A stretch of DNA of 64,000 nucleotides from Corticium candelabrum (GCF_963422355.1 NC_085101.1:3324002-3388001), one strand, 5' to 3'; shown: positions 11,401 to 25,886, counted from the stretch's first letter. Notes: a model not told the origin generated them from the sequence alone. A program made the numbers and translations.

Positions 11401-13759
11401 AGCATTGTATTTGTAGACTACATTGATGCAGTCGTTCTTTTTGAAATTGTTTACTATTTATGATTTGAATGGTTGGATGCAGTTTATTACGTTGATGTGT
11501 TAGTGTCGACTTCATATCGATCTTTGTCTTGTCTCCAAACCGGCAAGTTTTGTGCTAGGGTATCTACATAACTAAGGCTAGACCAACAAAATATTTTGGT
11601 CTGTGAATATTTTGAAAGAAAGCCTGACCAATAGACAAACATAACGTATTAGTAATGACCACTTGACGGTTTGAACATGCACAGCAGTTGTTGTGCTGCT
11701 TACAATCCTGTTGGATAACAAAACGGACGAATCGAATGATGCGGATACTGAGTGGAACACGGCAGACCACATGCATCTACAGAGTCACCGATGTCATGAT
11801 AGTACTCGTAAAACATATGTATTTGTGCATACCAAACATTTCTATGGCAATCACAACGTAACTGCCCATGTTCCCATCAGAATTTATTTTATGTCAGTCA
11901 AGCTCGAAACTAAAACTGCCAACCTCGACCGTCAAGAAATTTAATTGGGTTGACCTAACCAGATGGCAATGTACTAACTGACGTACATCGGGTGTCATGC
12001 ATATATACAACAATAGCGACACTGACAGTTGCATCCGTGTATCCATAGGCGGGTCACATGTATGAGAAATGCATTGGTGTAGCACCTAGTTTTGGTGAGA
12101 GTGCACAAATTTGTTCCGTGGGTATAACACTAAATAACAGCTGGACCAAGTGTATCATACACGGGACATGAATCATACATGGCTAGTGATCTATATGAGA
12201 TTTAGTGTACTCTGTTTGCCTTGCTGGAAAAGTTGAGTGACGTCTTCTCTGTTTTTTTTCTTTATTTCTATGCCTACAAAGGTGTAGTGTAGTTCATTTG
12301 TCATTGCTTGTGTTGCTGTTAGGTTCGGTTTCTTATGAAAGTTCATGCATTTGTGAGAGAAAACGCTGTAAAAGTTGTTTGTCCTGCATCGCAAGGTAAG
12401 TACAGTTTGTAATATGTCGTTTGTAATTTGACCGTTTGCTCTGTTTAGACCTACCGAAAGGGAACACGCTGGAATTGCCAGGTTTTTCAAAATATCTTTA
12501 CTTTCTGTTCGTACCAACTCTCATTTATCGCGATACATATCCACGGTAAGAATATCTCGAGTTAGCAAATTTATGCATGTAATTAACCATGTTTATATCA
12601 ATTATTCACAGCACTAATGTCATTCGTTGGAAATACGTAGTAACAAATTTTGCTCAGGTTATGTCAACTATTTATATCATTGTATACGACTATTATTCTA
12701 ACTCTTGTCATGCAGGTGGTTGCTTGTTTGTTCTACACGTATTATATATTTGCTCGCTTTTTGGTTCCTGTGTTTCACAATGTCGGAAGGGAGCCTCTTA
12801 GTCTGAGGTCTGATATTTCGGACATTATTTGACATGATGATGCTTGATGTTGCTGTTGAAATTTTTGGTAGAAATCTGACTCTACTGACATTCAGCAGTA
12901 TGGTTCCGGGGATGATGATTCTTATTCTCGGATTCTTTTGCATTTTACATTCGTGGATGAACGCGTTTGCCGAAATGATGCGGTTTGCTGATCGTGAGTT
13001 TTATCAGGTGTGTAGTCTTAAAATAAGCATCTACAGTAGGTTTATAAATGCAACAATTTGTGTGGTTAATTGTTATTGTTCCTAGAGACACTTTGATTCC
13101 TGCCTGCGATTTGACGTATATGAATGTTTTGTCTGTAGGATTGGTGGAATAGTCGTCAGTTTGCTAGATTTTACCGAACGTGGAACGTCATCGTACACGA
13201 ATGGCTGTACTACTACGTGTTCAGAGACACGATGAGGGTTACCTCTGCTTGTTGCATTGTTTATATTATTGTGTTAATATCATTGTAATCTGTAGTTATG
13301 TCAGAACAGTCATCGAAAGGAAGCAATAGCACGGGTAACAGTTTTCGTGCTTTCGGCCGTTGTCCACGAATACGTTATAGCTGCAATGCTTCGCTTCTTC
13401 TACCCGATCATGATGATAATGTTTGGTGGAGTCGGATGTAAGACATGGAAATGTCAAGCTGGCATCATTTTCACTCAATATCTATTTGTTTAGTCTCGTT
13501 TATTTGGTTGACGAAGAACAGAGAGTATCGAGTGTGGAACGTGTTCATGTGGGTGATGCTCTTCATGGGCTGTGGCATGCTGATGACTCTCTACACACAC
13601 GAATGGTACGTTCGAAGAAACTGTCCACTTTACGATGTAAGTAGCAACTGACACACTAAAGTTAATTAATTCATCCCTAATAAATTTTAATTTTAGGACT
13701 TTTGGGCCAACTACTTTGTACCACGGACATGGACATGTAACTATGCTTCACCTATGTAA
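8447..13759 (+). CDS. Sterol O-acyltransferase, SOAT/ACAT type (MBOAT family), first exon not found
   Basis: Twelve exons with consistent phases: 8447-8670, 9788-9895, 11118-11397, 12323-12395, 12449-12545, 12612-12657, 12716-12807, 12872-13007, 13139-13237, 13305-13437, 13494-13636, 13697-13759 (TAA). They encode 497 residues. SOAT enzymes sit in the ER membrane and esterify cholesterol or related sterols with acyl-CoA. The active-site signature is intact: FYQDWWNS spans exons 8-9 (family FYxDWWN), and the membrane His lies in [12 protein letters not shown]. Other family blocks are [40 protein letters not shown] and PRTWTC at the C-terminus. The N-terminal part ([17 protein letters not shown]) corresponds to the cytosolic region before the first membrane helix. 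Human SOAT1 is about 550 residues, so only a short N-terminus is missing; exon 1 begins in phase 0. It is transcribed divergently from the ACAD gene. Confidence 0.93.
9534..9549. repeat. (GT)n microsatellite
   Basis: Short perfect GT run in SOAT intron 1. Confidence 0.9.
10396..10660 (+). pseudogene. DDE (pogo/jerky-like) transposase fragment in SOAT intron 2
   Basis: One frame (10411-10659) reads [14 protein letters not shown]...[16 protein letters not shown]. The second block resembles the GWMxxExMxxWxxxVW region of DDE_1 (pogo/Tigger/jerky) transposases. Only about 80 codons are open and both sides degrade at once, so it is a short relic. It lies in the sense direction in the 1.2-kb intron between exons 2 and 3. 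Family assignment is tentative. Confidence 0.4.
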
Positions 13760-14569
13760 CACTAAAATGCAGGCTCTTGTGGACGATATTCTGGATGCGA
13801 TTTTAAACGGTGAAAGGTAACTTTTAACAATCCAGAACTATAATTTGTATTGCAATGAGGATGTGTAATTGACTAAGATGTGTTATGTCGAGATGGGATG
13901 GATATTTCGTTGTTTTATTGATCTTTACACTAAATGATTACAGCTGTAAGTCAGTGTTAGGTCACAGTGAGTTTCAAGTGAAGTGTATACTTGTGCTGGG
14001 CGATGCCTTTGTCTTGTCACTGGATTAGTATTAGAGCAATGAATAGGCCACATGGTCTTTGTATGAGACTATAGCTGTAACTACATGTATATAAAAGTGG
14101 TGGATCCTGGAGCGTTTGTAATGTTTCCATAGTAATAGCCTTTGCGGCAAGACAGTGAAAACTGGCAGATCAAATCCACTATTTCTATAGTAGATGATAC
14201 GTCTTCAGGGTTGCACATGGCCATAGCTGGAGATCCGAATTTTGTGTTACGTGATGTTTTCAGGTGCATAGCAAGCACATTTGAAGTGATCGGGCCTAAT
14301 GAGTGGTAGAAGGCGTGGTCATGTTATGTGCCAGCACACAACTAGCGTGCACTTTTTAAACTACACCAATTGATCTCTTTGTACATACCACAAGTTCTTA
14401 GTCTATTCTGACTGCCACAAAGTGGTCGTGGACAACTTGAAGATCCATACTATCTACTTCGTCTTTGTTTACACGAGGGCACAGTCACTGCCATAGCTGC
14501 CTAAAATTATTATTATTAGAGCGGCTTTGCTTGCTACTTACTCTAAATAAATATATTTATAAATAACTA

Positions 14570-14990
14570 GATTCATGCCCCATCCTTTGTACGGGCAATA
14601 TACTGTAGCGTTCTGATGGAAGAAAGATGCATGCAGTATGTGGACACATCAGAATGACAGATGCAATCTTTGTGGCGAGGTTCCAGATCTCGTGACTGAA
14701 TTTGAATCTTGCTCTTCTTGCTTTTTCGGTAGAAATCAACACACTCCCCGTGTAGCACTCTGTACAGGAAACGCGTAGGTTGGATTTGGTGCAAATGCAA
14801 TCGGAATTTGAAGAGAAACGCAAGCGCTGGAAGAGTAAGTTCCATCGGCAAGAAATCAATTGCTTGAAGCTTTGTGAAGGACGGCGACACGTACAGTCTA
14901 CATAGGACTGATGTGGGCGTGTGTTTGAATAAACTTCAATGTGTAGCGTTTGCATCAGTGATAAATTTTACACGGGAGTCAACCCCTCGA
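14570..14990 (-). repeat. Dispersed repeat, copy A
   Basis: The reverse complement of this segment aligns with 52855-53160. Shared words include the 16-mer at 14722-14737 (matching 53089-53104), a 13-mer GCTACACGGGGAG, and GCAAACGCTACA near the far end. Both copies allow short open frames but they do not agree on one reading frame, so coding is not supported. The source element is unknown. Confidence 0.65.
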
Positions 14991-15105
14991 GGGGGATGTA
15001 GTGCATATTTTTTAAGTTTCTTTACACAATCCTTCCCCTTCTCGTGCCAATTGTGCATGCCGATTTCAGTTGCGAACCGACAAAAGACGTGGCCGCGTAT
15101 CACGA

Positions 15106-15107
<2 letters not shown>

Positions 15108-15176
<69 letters not shown>
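15108..15176. repeat. (AC)n microsatellite
   Basis: Perfect dinucleotide run of about 69 bases. Confidence 0.98.
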
Positions 15177-15178
<2 letters not shown>

Positions 15179-15950
15179 TTGAGCTTTATATATACTAGAT
15201 ATATTTATTCATCTGTATTACCTAAACGGGAAAAATTTGCCACTGGCAAAAGTCCATTTTTCCAAGCAAGTCGTGCCATGTCCAACCTTCTCCTACGTCG
15301 GCCCCTACTATGTATTTAACTGCAAATTAATTACTTGAAGCACTGAAGCATAAACCCCCGTTACAAAATCCTGGATTCATCAGTGAATGGTGCTGCATTA
15401 GCCTCATTCCCAGCTGGTGTATCCTAGTGAGGGACGACTTACAACAAGGATAGAGCTGTGAACTATTTTCTATTGTACTGTACGTTTATAGATCACAGAA
15501 CGTATGTACTAGGCAAAGTTTAGAATGTGATAACGTTCTACTTTGCATAGCGTACCAATGGCCAACTTTCAACAGGATAAGTTGACTTCAATGCAAATTT
15601 TGATTACGCACATGGTGAAGTCAAAGTACAATAAAGGGTCGCTATCTGTACGTTTGAGTTTGCTATGTTAATTACCTGAGGCGTGAAAGGTCACGTGACA
15701 TACAATCAACTGGACGACTTGCTCTGTCTCCTGCATAACACGTGACCAAATGGCAAATAGATAATGAAACTTATTTTTCTGTGAGTGAAATGTTTGCCAC
15801 TACATTTCTATACAAACCAATAGGCAAAACACTAAAATCTCTTACTATTGAAATTAGGACCTTGACATTCAGTTTCAAGACTAATTGACCAAGAGTTTAC
15901 TACAAATGTTTACTTGTACAATGTTCAAGCGTGCTCCATATGGCACTGTG

Positions 15951-18681
15951 TCATGTTGAATAGAGCCGATCCGTGAGCTGGCAACTTTTGATGCAGCTGG
16001 CATTTAACCTGCTCTCTTGCTCCGACAGCTGCACTGTGACTGATGATTCTCGATCGTCGAGATTAAAGAGAGCTACGAAGATTTCACCGTTGTGTCTGTG
16101 TGATGCCCATGCACTGTTAACCAGAAGGAGCCAACGTAAGACACACATTCATAGTTGTCTGATTTGAGTACAGCTGTTGAGTGGTGCCATCGTATGTCCA
16201 TTTTTGATTGTCTTCATTGTTGCATGTCCACTTGTTGACGTTAGGACCGGTGAAGTCTGAGACGTACAGACAAGAACCGTTGAGTAACGATGTTATTGTA
16301 CCATTATTGATCACATTCCACATATGGAAAAATACAAGACCCGGTATGCAATCACAAAATCTCTGCAGTGAAAGGGTTTGCAGACAAGACAGATGGAATG
16401 AGGGCCCAAAAATTCCAACGTTGGAGACTGGAGTCTGATAATCATGGTTTTCTGGTAAGCCTACACGCTGGCTCAATCTAGAGTTGCCCATTCCCACAAG
16501 GGGTGCATGAAGGCTCAGAGAGGACGTACCTTCAGTGTAGGCTTAGGATAGTTAATATCAAACTAATTTTATATCTACCTAATAGAATAGTTTTTCAAAT
16601 TGTGTTATTTATTTATTTATTGCAAATTCTTAATTAATTAAACTAAGATTTCTAACATATTTTTGAATTTTGTAATCTCTAGACCCCGTCGATAATTACA
16701 CAATCATATCATTGCTGTAAGGACAGTTGGTACAATGGAGGACCACCCACCAAAAACAATCGAGTCCATACACATATGGGTTAATTAATTTTTAACAGAC
16801 TGCAATTTATAACAGCAACGTTTGCTGTATAATTGCTACTTGCAGAGACAACTAATTGATGAGCTAACACCAATTGTCATTTGTATGAATTTTTGGGGCA
16901 GACCGACTAATTATTTTGATGCGCAGATATTTTTGGTCATGAAATCCGAACCAATTAACTAACCTAAGAAAAAGTAAAAAGTAAAATTGATCATGTGACA
17001 TTCAGTTCTCATTGCAGTGCCTTGAGAGATAACAAATGAACAGTAAAACGAAAGACACTGATGCACTGATGGAAAGTGGAAATAGTCGCTAGACCACATG
17101 CACTGTTAACATTTGCAGAGCCATCGATACCTACATGTAGGATGTATGTACCAAATCTTTATACAGCAAGCATAATGTCATGGCACATGCACACATCAAA
17201 TTTTATTTTGGTCAAACTCAAAACAGGTCCAGCAAATTCGAGCATCAAATATTTAATTGGTCTGACCTTATTTGTCACAAAGCACCCAAACACTCTTTAC
17301 ATATTATTACACTATCAGTTAGCAATATGTATTCAAGGTCAATGCAATACAAAACTAAGACATTGGATGATTTCTCACCTGATTTTTACCTCTACTGCAG
17401 CCACTAGTCGGGTCTTTACACACAGAATGGCTCTGACGTTAGCTCTATTGTCTTTATCGCAGTCGCAAACAGTTAGACAGTAGACAAACAGACGAGACGT
17501 TATCGTTCAATTTTTGTTTATTACCCAATGTTAAGCACCATTTGCTTGCAATAGATAAAGTTGAATGATAATGTTGAATCCAATTGGCGGATTGCTTTCC
17601 TACAGAATTTTAATGTGATGAGAACCCACAAATGCTGTATGGTACGTCCTCACTTCAGTGATGTGTCGACTGCATTGACTGTTGTTGCCATATTGATTCA
17701 TTTGTAAAACGGCTTTGTCAGTAAACCGAGCACGAACGAGTCGTTACGAAGAGACGGTAGATCTCCACCCATAATGAGAGGATTTCGAAAAATGGACCTA
17801 AACAGCATGAACACCGGGTTGCATCCCAATATATTGATTGATGACTTGGATACATGCAAGTCATGTTTGTGACTCACTACAGAGTCATCACTGTCCTCTC
17901 TTCATCGCGGGTTAAGTTAGACATCCGAGGTGCTCCGTGGCTTCCGTGGATTGCGAGATGTTCGAAAGGCAACATATCGAGGCCGGGATACCATAGATGA
18001 CCAATCACATTTGGAGCGAAGTTTGGAGCGGTTTCGCATGCTATCTCAATTAAATGCTCTTCACTGCCTCACTCACCATTTCCAACTCATTAACCGTACG
18101 CGGATTATACGCACAGTCCATCTTGATAAAGTCAATACCCCACTCCGTGTGCAATTGCACAAGCGAGTTGTAGTACGCTCTTCCGGCTGCATTGTCTTTC
18201 ACTCCATACATGTCAGTTCCTACACCATCAAGACAAAGACCTCGATCAAACCGGATTGAATACATATTTTTAACAATTTGTTGATGTCATTCCTAATAAA
18301 TTATCTAGTCCAACACAACTCATTGAGAACATGCCATAAACACAGTGATGTGTTATCGGCTGCATCACGAGCTGTGAAATTTGTCCCATAGATTGGTGTG
18401 TTCTTCGTGACAGCAACTCGAGGGATGCCCCTCATCACATGAGTACCGAACTTTAATCCCAAATTGTGAATATACTCGCTCATTCCTCTAAATCCTCTTC
18501 CGTCTCCTTAGTCGGTAGTAGCCATCCGTACTTGTCCATAAGCAGTTAATCGGAGCAATTCAATCCCAAGACAAACCAACCATAATCGACCGCTATGTAT
18601 TCATAATCATGTGCAGGTAAGTGTTGAGCCATGAAGTCTGCATTCGTTTGCAAAGTGTTTTCCGTTGCGGAACATACGTAG
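15951..18681 (-). pseudogene. GH27 alpha-galactosidase-like gene with a ricin-B-like segment, apparently broken
   Basis: Read on the minus strand, blocks appear in family order. The first is YVCSATENTLQTNADFMA...YEYIAVDYGWF (18681-18550). Then come GLKFGTHVMRGIPR (about 18470-18400), GIDFIKMDCAY with the presumed nucleophile Asp (about 18130), GHLWYPGLDMLPFEHLAIHG (about 17980) and NPLIMGGDLPSL (about 17780). NGSCLYVSDF...NQKWTYDG, ricin-B lectin-like, is at 16300-16180, and GEIFVALFNLDDRE at 16090-16040. Family members hydrolyse terminal alpha-galactosides in lysosomes or outside the cell. Several breaks are visible: a frame change after YGWFVLGLNC, TAA at 18508-18510, a frame change near 17715 and another near 16120. 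The segment between the nucleophile and GHLWYP blocks, which normally carries the WR-x-x-DD acid/base motif, is missing. One splice (18365-18200) has no clean solution. A pseudogene is most likely; assembly errors are the alternative. The N-terminal exon is not seen. Confidence 0.7.
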
Positions 18682-19635
18682 CTGTCAATAACAGATTCGA
18701 AACAAACAGTTAAATAGTGTCTGTATTTTGTATTGTGCTAATAGGTACACACAATACTAAAACAAGTGGTTACTTGTACACTCAGTGATGGTATGGCTAT
18801 GGAGGGGCTAGGCCCTTCTGAAATTTTATGGTATAGTGCACCTAAAGTTGTTCGACCAGCCCTTTATGAGTAAACCCGGATTGAATGAATAGTGTGACAT
18901 AGACTTCCAGTATGGTAATGGCGTGCAGTGTAGCTATAGGGGTTCTGGGGGGAACATGCCCCACAATTTTAACCATCAACATCTATTGTAGCTCTAAGTA
19001 AGATGTCTTGCGAGTTCTTGTTTCTAGCCTTCCCTTCCAGGGTTTTCCTAGGCAACCCTCAACTTGCGACCACTACAATTTTGCTGGTCATGTGACTAAG
19101 TAGACTGTTTTTCATGTTTGTTTCTTGTACAGATGTGACATCTCATAGCGATTAGCGTACAAGTCAGGTGGTGATGGCAGTCCCATTCATATCTCCTATC
19201 CCTAACCTCTTAGACTAAGTTTACTTACCTTTAGGAAAGTTTAGATAATAATTATTTATACCAACAAACAGTCGTGCACAGATGCATGCATTTATTAATT
19301 TAAAAAAAAAATTGCTGATACAGCTGAAGCTCTGCAATTAGCATTGTAGGTATAGTGCGAGATGCACAAGATCTAGTCACAATTGATTGTGCATGCAGAT
19401 AAAAAATTTTGTCGGCCAAGTAGAAAGATCTAGATTATGCAGTTGCAGGTGACACTTTTCCACACAATGACAGAGAAATGATGCTAGAGAAAGCTCCCGA
19501 TGAGGTTGACTTCTCCATCAATCAATTAATTAATTAATAACCAAAACTGTTGCATTCTTAGAACTTATGAAAAGCCGAAACTGATTTTTGGTTTGCAAAA
19601 AAATTGCAAGTATTCTAAAAGTGGTGCTTGTATTG

Positions 19636-19692
19636 TGTCCCTCTCCCCCTTCTCCTCCTTCCCCTTCCCCTCTCCTCCCCCATCTCCCCCTG
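19636..19692. repeat. Polypyrimidine (C/T) tract
   Basis: About 57 bases almost purely C and T on the plus strand; low complexity. Confidence 0.9.
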
Positions 19693-19860
19693 ACTTACAA
19701 AGCCTGACTATGCAATGTCTGCATTCATATTAATTATTCAAGATATTAGCACAGTTGTACTCTATGATCACGTATGAGCACACAGAAATCAAATCAGGCA
19801 AATCTTGTTTGCAAATTGATAGTAACCTTAGTGGTAACACCGAAGATAGAAGCAGTAGAA

Positions 19861-19985
19861 TAGCCTCACGAGCCAAGTCTTCCTCGATGCTCACTGTGCG
19901 ACCTCACCTCCTCTCACATGCAAGCAGGCGAACAGCACATGAGGCCGCACAGTGAGCACGGAGGAAGGATTGGCTCGTGAGGCTA
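19861..19985. mobile_element. Short inverted-repeat MITE, copy 1 (125 bp)
   Basis: The arms TAGCCTCACGAGCCAA and TTGGCTCGTGAGGCTA are exact inverse complements, and the inverted similarity extends about 45 bases inward (GCTCACTGTGCG). Flanks are GCAGTAGAA (19852-19860) and GCAGTAGAG (19986-19994), an 8-of-9 direct repeat that reads as a target-site duplication. Non-coding, so any transposase acts in trans. Confidence 0.8.
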
Positions 19986-20100
19986 GCAGTAGAGTGTAGA
20001 TTAACAGCCAGATAGTTGTAATAGATCTAATTAGAGTAGGTGGCAAACCAACACAGAAGAAACGAGATTAGGCAAAAGGCATACCAGCGCATGCACGAAT

Positions 20101-20189
20101 TAGACTCAGTCCTCCTTGTAAAACACGTGGACTGGACACAGACAGAACAAGAAGCACGTGCTAAAACACGTGGACTGGGTACCAGTCTA
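20101..20189. mobile_element. Short inverted-repeat MITE, copy 2 (89 bp, decayed)
   Basis: Starts TAGACTCAGTCCTCC and ends GGACTGGGTACCAGTCTA, so the left arm has lost a few bases. Flanks TGCACGAAT and TGTGCGAAT match at 7 of 9 positions, consistent with an old 9-bp duplication. The interior has two ACACGTGGACTGG copies. Confidence 0.6.
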
Positions 20190-20748
20190 TGTGCGAATAT
20201 CATTCTAGATCCATCATTCTTACCGAAACTATCCATCCTCATGGAGGAACACCCTGATAAAGAGAAGCATCGACGATTGCTATTAGTAAGTCAAGTAGCA
20301 CCGCGATGAAGACAAAAGGACACATGTGACGTGTACACACAGTTTGTAGCTTGTAAGGAAACCAGACATGACTGTGCGAGGAGTCTGGTACACAAGGCTT
20401 TCCATATTTTTAGTTATAGTTTTGCCTGCCTTGCCCTGTCTTTCAAAACATGTGTACGCTTGTACCATAGAAAACGTGTAAGGTGAGCACTTTCCACTGT
20501 TGATAAATGTAATATAACTGCAATAAATTAGTGAATTAATTAATTAATCAACAAGAAAACATGTGAAGGGTGCCATCATTTGCAATATTGGTTACTGATG
20601 GTGTTATTGTATACGTCAAAACACTTACATCAAACTAAATTTTAACACTGGATGCCTAACTGTCTAACACCATAGTAACAAAATGCTATCACCCAGCCAC
20701 ACCTTATCAAAGACTACACAAAGTCACACTTATTTACACTAAAAAGTG

Positions 20749-21841
<1,093 letters not shown>

Positions 21842-23058
21842 AGCCGTACTGTACACAGTGTAGTGTATTATTGAGTCCCGGACTATTGGGCGATGACGAA
21901 ATTGTGCAGCGGAAATATGCGGTGTAGACCGGTAGTGACCACTAGAAACTGGTTACGCTACTGATACTGATGGTAATGTACAAGGACGTGTAATGCCATC
22001 ATGCGAGAGACCATCCCCATAGCACTGTTTCAGTTTCTTCGCTCCCTCTCTGACATAGCTAGCGCACGTTACACGGATACTCCGACATGCGAATTTTTTT
22101 TGGGGGCCCCGTTGGGTGTGGCTTTAGCTGTTCCCGTATGCACTTCCTCGCGGTTTGCAGTGGTCTGGTAGTACGAGGCTCGGCAGTCAATGGACATCTT
22201 GCAACCGCGATTTTGACATAAACGAAGTGCTCTCTTTTTGCGCACCTTTGGAGCAGTAACCTGCGCCGTTTATTGAAAGGGGGCCTCAGTTTTTGTCGTC
22301 TGCTGAACGTGGTTTTCTCGGCACAAATCAACTTCAATAAATTAGACGACAGGTAAAGTCATTTATAATTACTATTCTTCGCAGTTAAGCAAATTTTTAT
22401 TTTTCATAAAATCTTTTTTCAGGTGCGATTTATGCGTCAATATTGACACTGTTGCATGCACTGCATACATCAAATCATGTACTATTTATTGCAAATTTAT
22501 TTCCTGTGTGCAATTAATTAAATAATATGCAGAAAAGTGCAAAGTACTCAGGTAATTTAATTCTATTTCACAACTACTAAGTTACTAAAAAGATTTATTA
22601 ACAGATAAACACTCTAATAGGGTAGTATACAATTAAAATAACAGCATATGATATGTGTGTGTACACAATATTTACTAAGCATTATCTAGTTGGATAAACA
22701 CGTACACAAAATAATGTACTCTAATAATCATTACTAATCGGATCATTTAATGTAAACAACATACTAATTACTAATGCATAGAATATGATGATGATGATGA
22801 CGACATATTGATAACACTGCTGGTTGTCACACAGCTATTATTGAGGTAATCTATATTTAGAGCTAACATTGGTTTAAATTAAATTATGTTAATTAATTTA
22901 AGTTAAGTTGATGGTATCAGTCATTGTGTTGTGACACTTATAGGTGTATACATTGGATATGCATTTTGCCAACTGGCATTAGATTTCAAACTAGGCATTG
23001 GTTGTTATATGGTTGGTGACATGAATGACAGTAACTGAGTTACATAATTAGTATACTG

Positions 23059-23430
<372 letters not shown>

Positions 23431-23956
23431 CCATGTGAAGTACGGTATTTGTTACTCTGCATGTTAATGTGGCAGCTATGGCAGAACCTAACATCTGTGG
23501 TTGTACTTAGAAATGTGAGAGCGTTACCTGGGCCATCAAGCTACACCTGGTACTGAAATAATCCAGGTAGCCAAGCATGGTGTTTGTCCTTTTGTTGGCT
23601 ATGTCACATTACTGGTATGTTTAATATGGATATTTGTGATAACCATTTGCCTGTCTTGAATCTGTGTACTTTGATGATACAACTGTAGGTTGATGACACT
23701 TGAAAGACACCATGTATTTGAGACAATAGCAAAATCAACATGGTGAGGCAAAATGACCCATAAGAGAAATGGTAGAATTAAAGCACAATTGTTATGCAGG
23801 TCCTTAATACTTCTAAAATGATCTGTTGCCAGCCAGCTGACAGTTGTTTGGCTGAAATTCTTTGTCAACATTATTAATTAACAAGGAGTTGATGTCTGCT
23901 ACTTGTTATGAGTTCATTTGAAGCCATGCTCTAACTAGAAGAAGGAGTCATGATCA

Positions 23957-25791
23957 GTGAAACCTGCACTGCCTCTCTCCCTGCATTCAACACAGTCCAC
24001 ATCACGTTTACCACGGCCTTCCTCAAGTTTACAATCACCTATTTCAGACACAACATTGTCACCATCAACTTCGTCATCGCCTGCACCACCTGCTGGTGTA
24101 CGTCAGCCTCTATCTCCAGCCGCTGGCTCCAGTAACTGCCCTGCTGCCAGACCTAGTGCTGTTTAAGCTTGTGCTGCAGTTCAATCTGCTGTTGAACGTG
24201 GTCTCGTTCAGCTCGTTTCTTCTATGCAAACTGTTCCTGATGTTCGACCTTCTCAACCTGCAGCACAAGCTACCAACTCAATAACTGATGCCCCGGCATC
24301 ATACCAAGTTTGATGGAACCAAGTTGACAATTGGACACCCATTCGTTTATACATGGGGCCAGTTGTCGGGCCAACTTTCTATGACAAAACCAGCACTCCA
24401 CTGTCCATCTTTTTGAAGATCTTTGATGAGGAGGTGTGGGAGTTCATGCAGGCACAAGAACCCGACAAGCACAAGACACAATGGCAAGATGTGACAGCAG
24501 AGGAGCTGAAATGTTACATTGGTCTTGTTATTGCCATGGGCCTCGTCAAGAAACCTTGAGTGAAAGACTATTGGCAGAAAGACTACGAAGCACTTGTGAC
24601 AGGGATATCTCAGGTCATTTCAAGAGACAGGTTTTTTGCCATCTCAAGATACTTACTATGTATGTGTGTGACAAGATCAATAAGCCAGCATATGATTCCC
24701 CATACTATGACAAACTATACAAAATCCGATTCGTAGGTGAACTTCTGACCCGCAAGCACCACCCATTATTCAACATTGGGCCAGAAGTCACAATCGACAA
24801 AGCGAATGTGCCATACAAAGGAAGGATCGGATTCAAACAATATATGAGAGATAAACCAACGAAATGGGGAACCAAGGTCTGGACACTAAGCGATGCCAAA
24901 CTGGGTATGTCTACCGCGATATTGTCTACACCGGTAAGAGCATCGACGGCCTTCGGCAGGGTAGCCTGGGCAACAGAGTTGTCTGTGGCCTCCTTCGAGG
25001 ATTCGAAGGATCAGGCCTCCGTGTTTACGCAGACAACTTTTACACAAGCCTCGAGCTGTGCCTTCATTTTCTAGATAATGGAATATACTCATGCCGTGCC
25101 ATCAGGAAGAACAGCAAGGGGTTTCCACCAGAGCTGCAACTGACTACGGCTCAGGAGATTTGCACACAGATGGGCACTATCAACTGCAGGAGATTCGGTT
25201 CTGTGTGTGACGTGGATGGACAAACGGTTGGTGAGAGTGATGTGTACTGTCCACCCTCTCAAAGAAAGCGATCAGTGGTGTAAATTACGACGATACAGAG
25301 GACACAGCCCAACGATTGCTGACTGCCTCGTCGCAGTTCAGGATTACAACATTTTTATGAGAGATGTGGATAGGAGTGACCAACTGATCACTCTCTACAA
25401 TGGGGTCTGGCGAACCAAGAAGTTGTGGAAACGGCTCGTTTATCACGATCTTGAGACGCAGCTCCTCAATACATTCATGCTTTACAAGGCCATCATCAAC
25501 CGAAAAGGGCCGTTTCTTCGCTTCAAATTACAACTGGTTGATCAATTGACTAGAGGTAGAAGCTTTAGGAAAGGCAGGTGTAGACCATACGTGTACCCTG
25601 TGACAACTCGGATTGATAGAAGTCGTGGGCACATGCTTAATTACAGAGAGAGCACGAAGCTGCATTGCAAAGTGTGTTCACGGAAACTCCAGGAAGCTGG
25701 TTTCCTATCAGACCGCACCACGAAGGTAACTACGTATTGTAATATTTGTGAAGTAACTTTGTGTTCCATGCCTAAGAGACAATGTTTTTAA
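23957..25791 (+). pseudogene. piggyBac-type transposase (PGBD-like), inactivated
   Basis: A Ser/Pro-rich N-terminus (23957 on) and the start of the DDE domain (TPLSIFLKIFDEEVWEF) share one frame. That frame is cut by TAA at 24164-24166 and TGA at 24311-24313 and 24557-24559. Frame changes follow near 24655, 24905 and 25280. Across them the family blocks are in order: DYWQKD, ISRDRFFAISRYL, DKLYKIRF, TIDKANVPYKGR, KPTKWGTKVW, YADNFYTS, RKNSKG, DVDRSDQL, and a C-terminal Cys-rich zinc finger ending SMPKRQCF. All three catalytic Asp codons remain (24796, 25031, 25369). The encoded enzyme cuts and pastes at TTAA sites; this copy cannot make it intact. I could not locate terminal repeats. Confidence 0.9.
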
Positions 25792-25853
25792 AATATCACA
25801 CAAGAAAAATACTGGTTATTATAAGTTGTCGTTGTTGTCGTTGTTGTTGTAGT

Positions 25854-25886
<33 letters not shown>

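Larger units (their letters stand above)
13760..15950. other. Intergenic region between SOAT and the GH27 locus
   Basis: No gene is recognised. It holds a dispersed repeat copy (14570-14990), a long (CA)n tract (15108-15176) and otherwise AT-rich unique sequence. Short open frames here are in repeats or lack codon structure. Confidence 0.6.
18690..20748. other. Intergenic region with short inverted-repeat elements
   Basis: I recognise no gene. It contains a polypyrimidine tract, two small TAG...CTA inverted-repeat elements and AT-rich filler with TTAATTAA runs. Confidence 0.6.

Noticed and set aside
22059..22337. Minus-strand 92-codon frame in a GC-richer patch
   Set aside because: No recognisable domain, signal or splice context.
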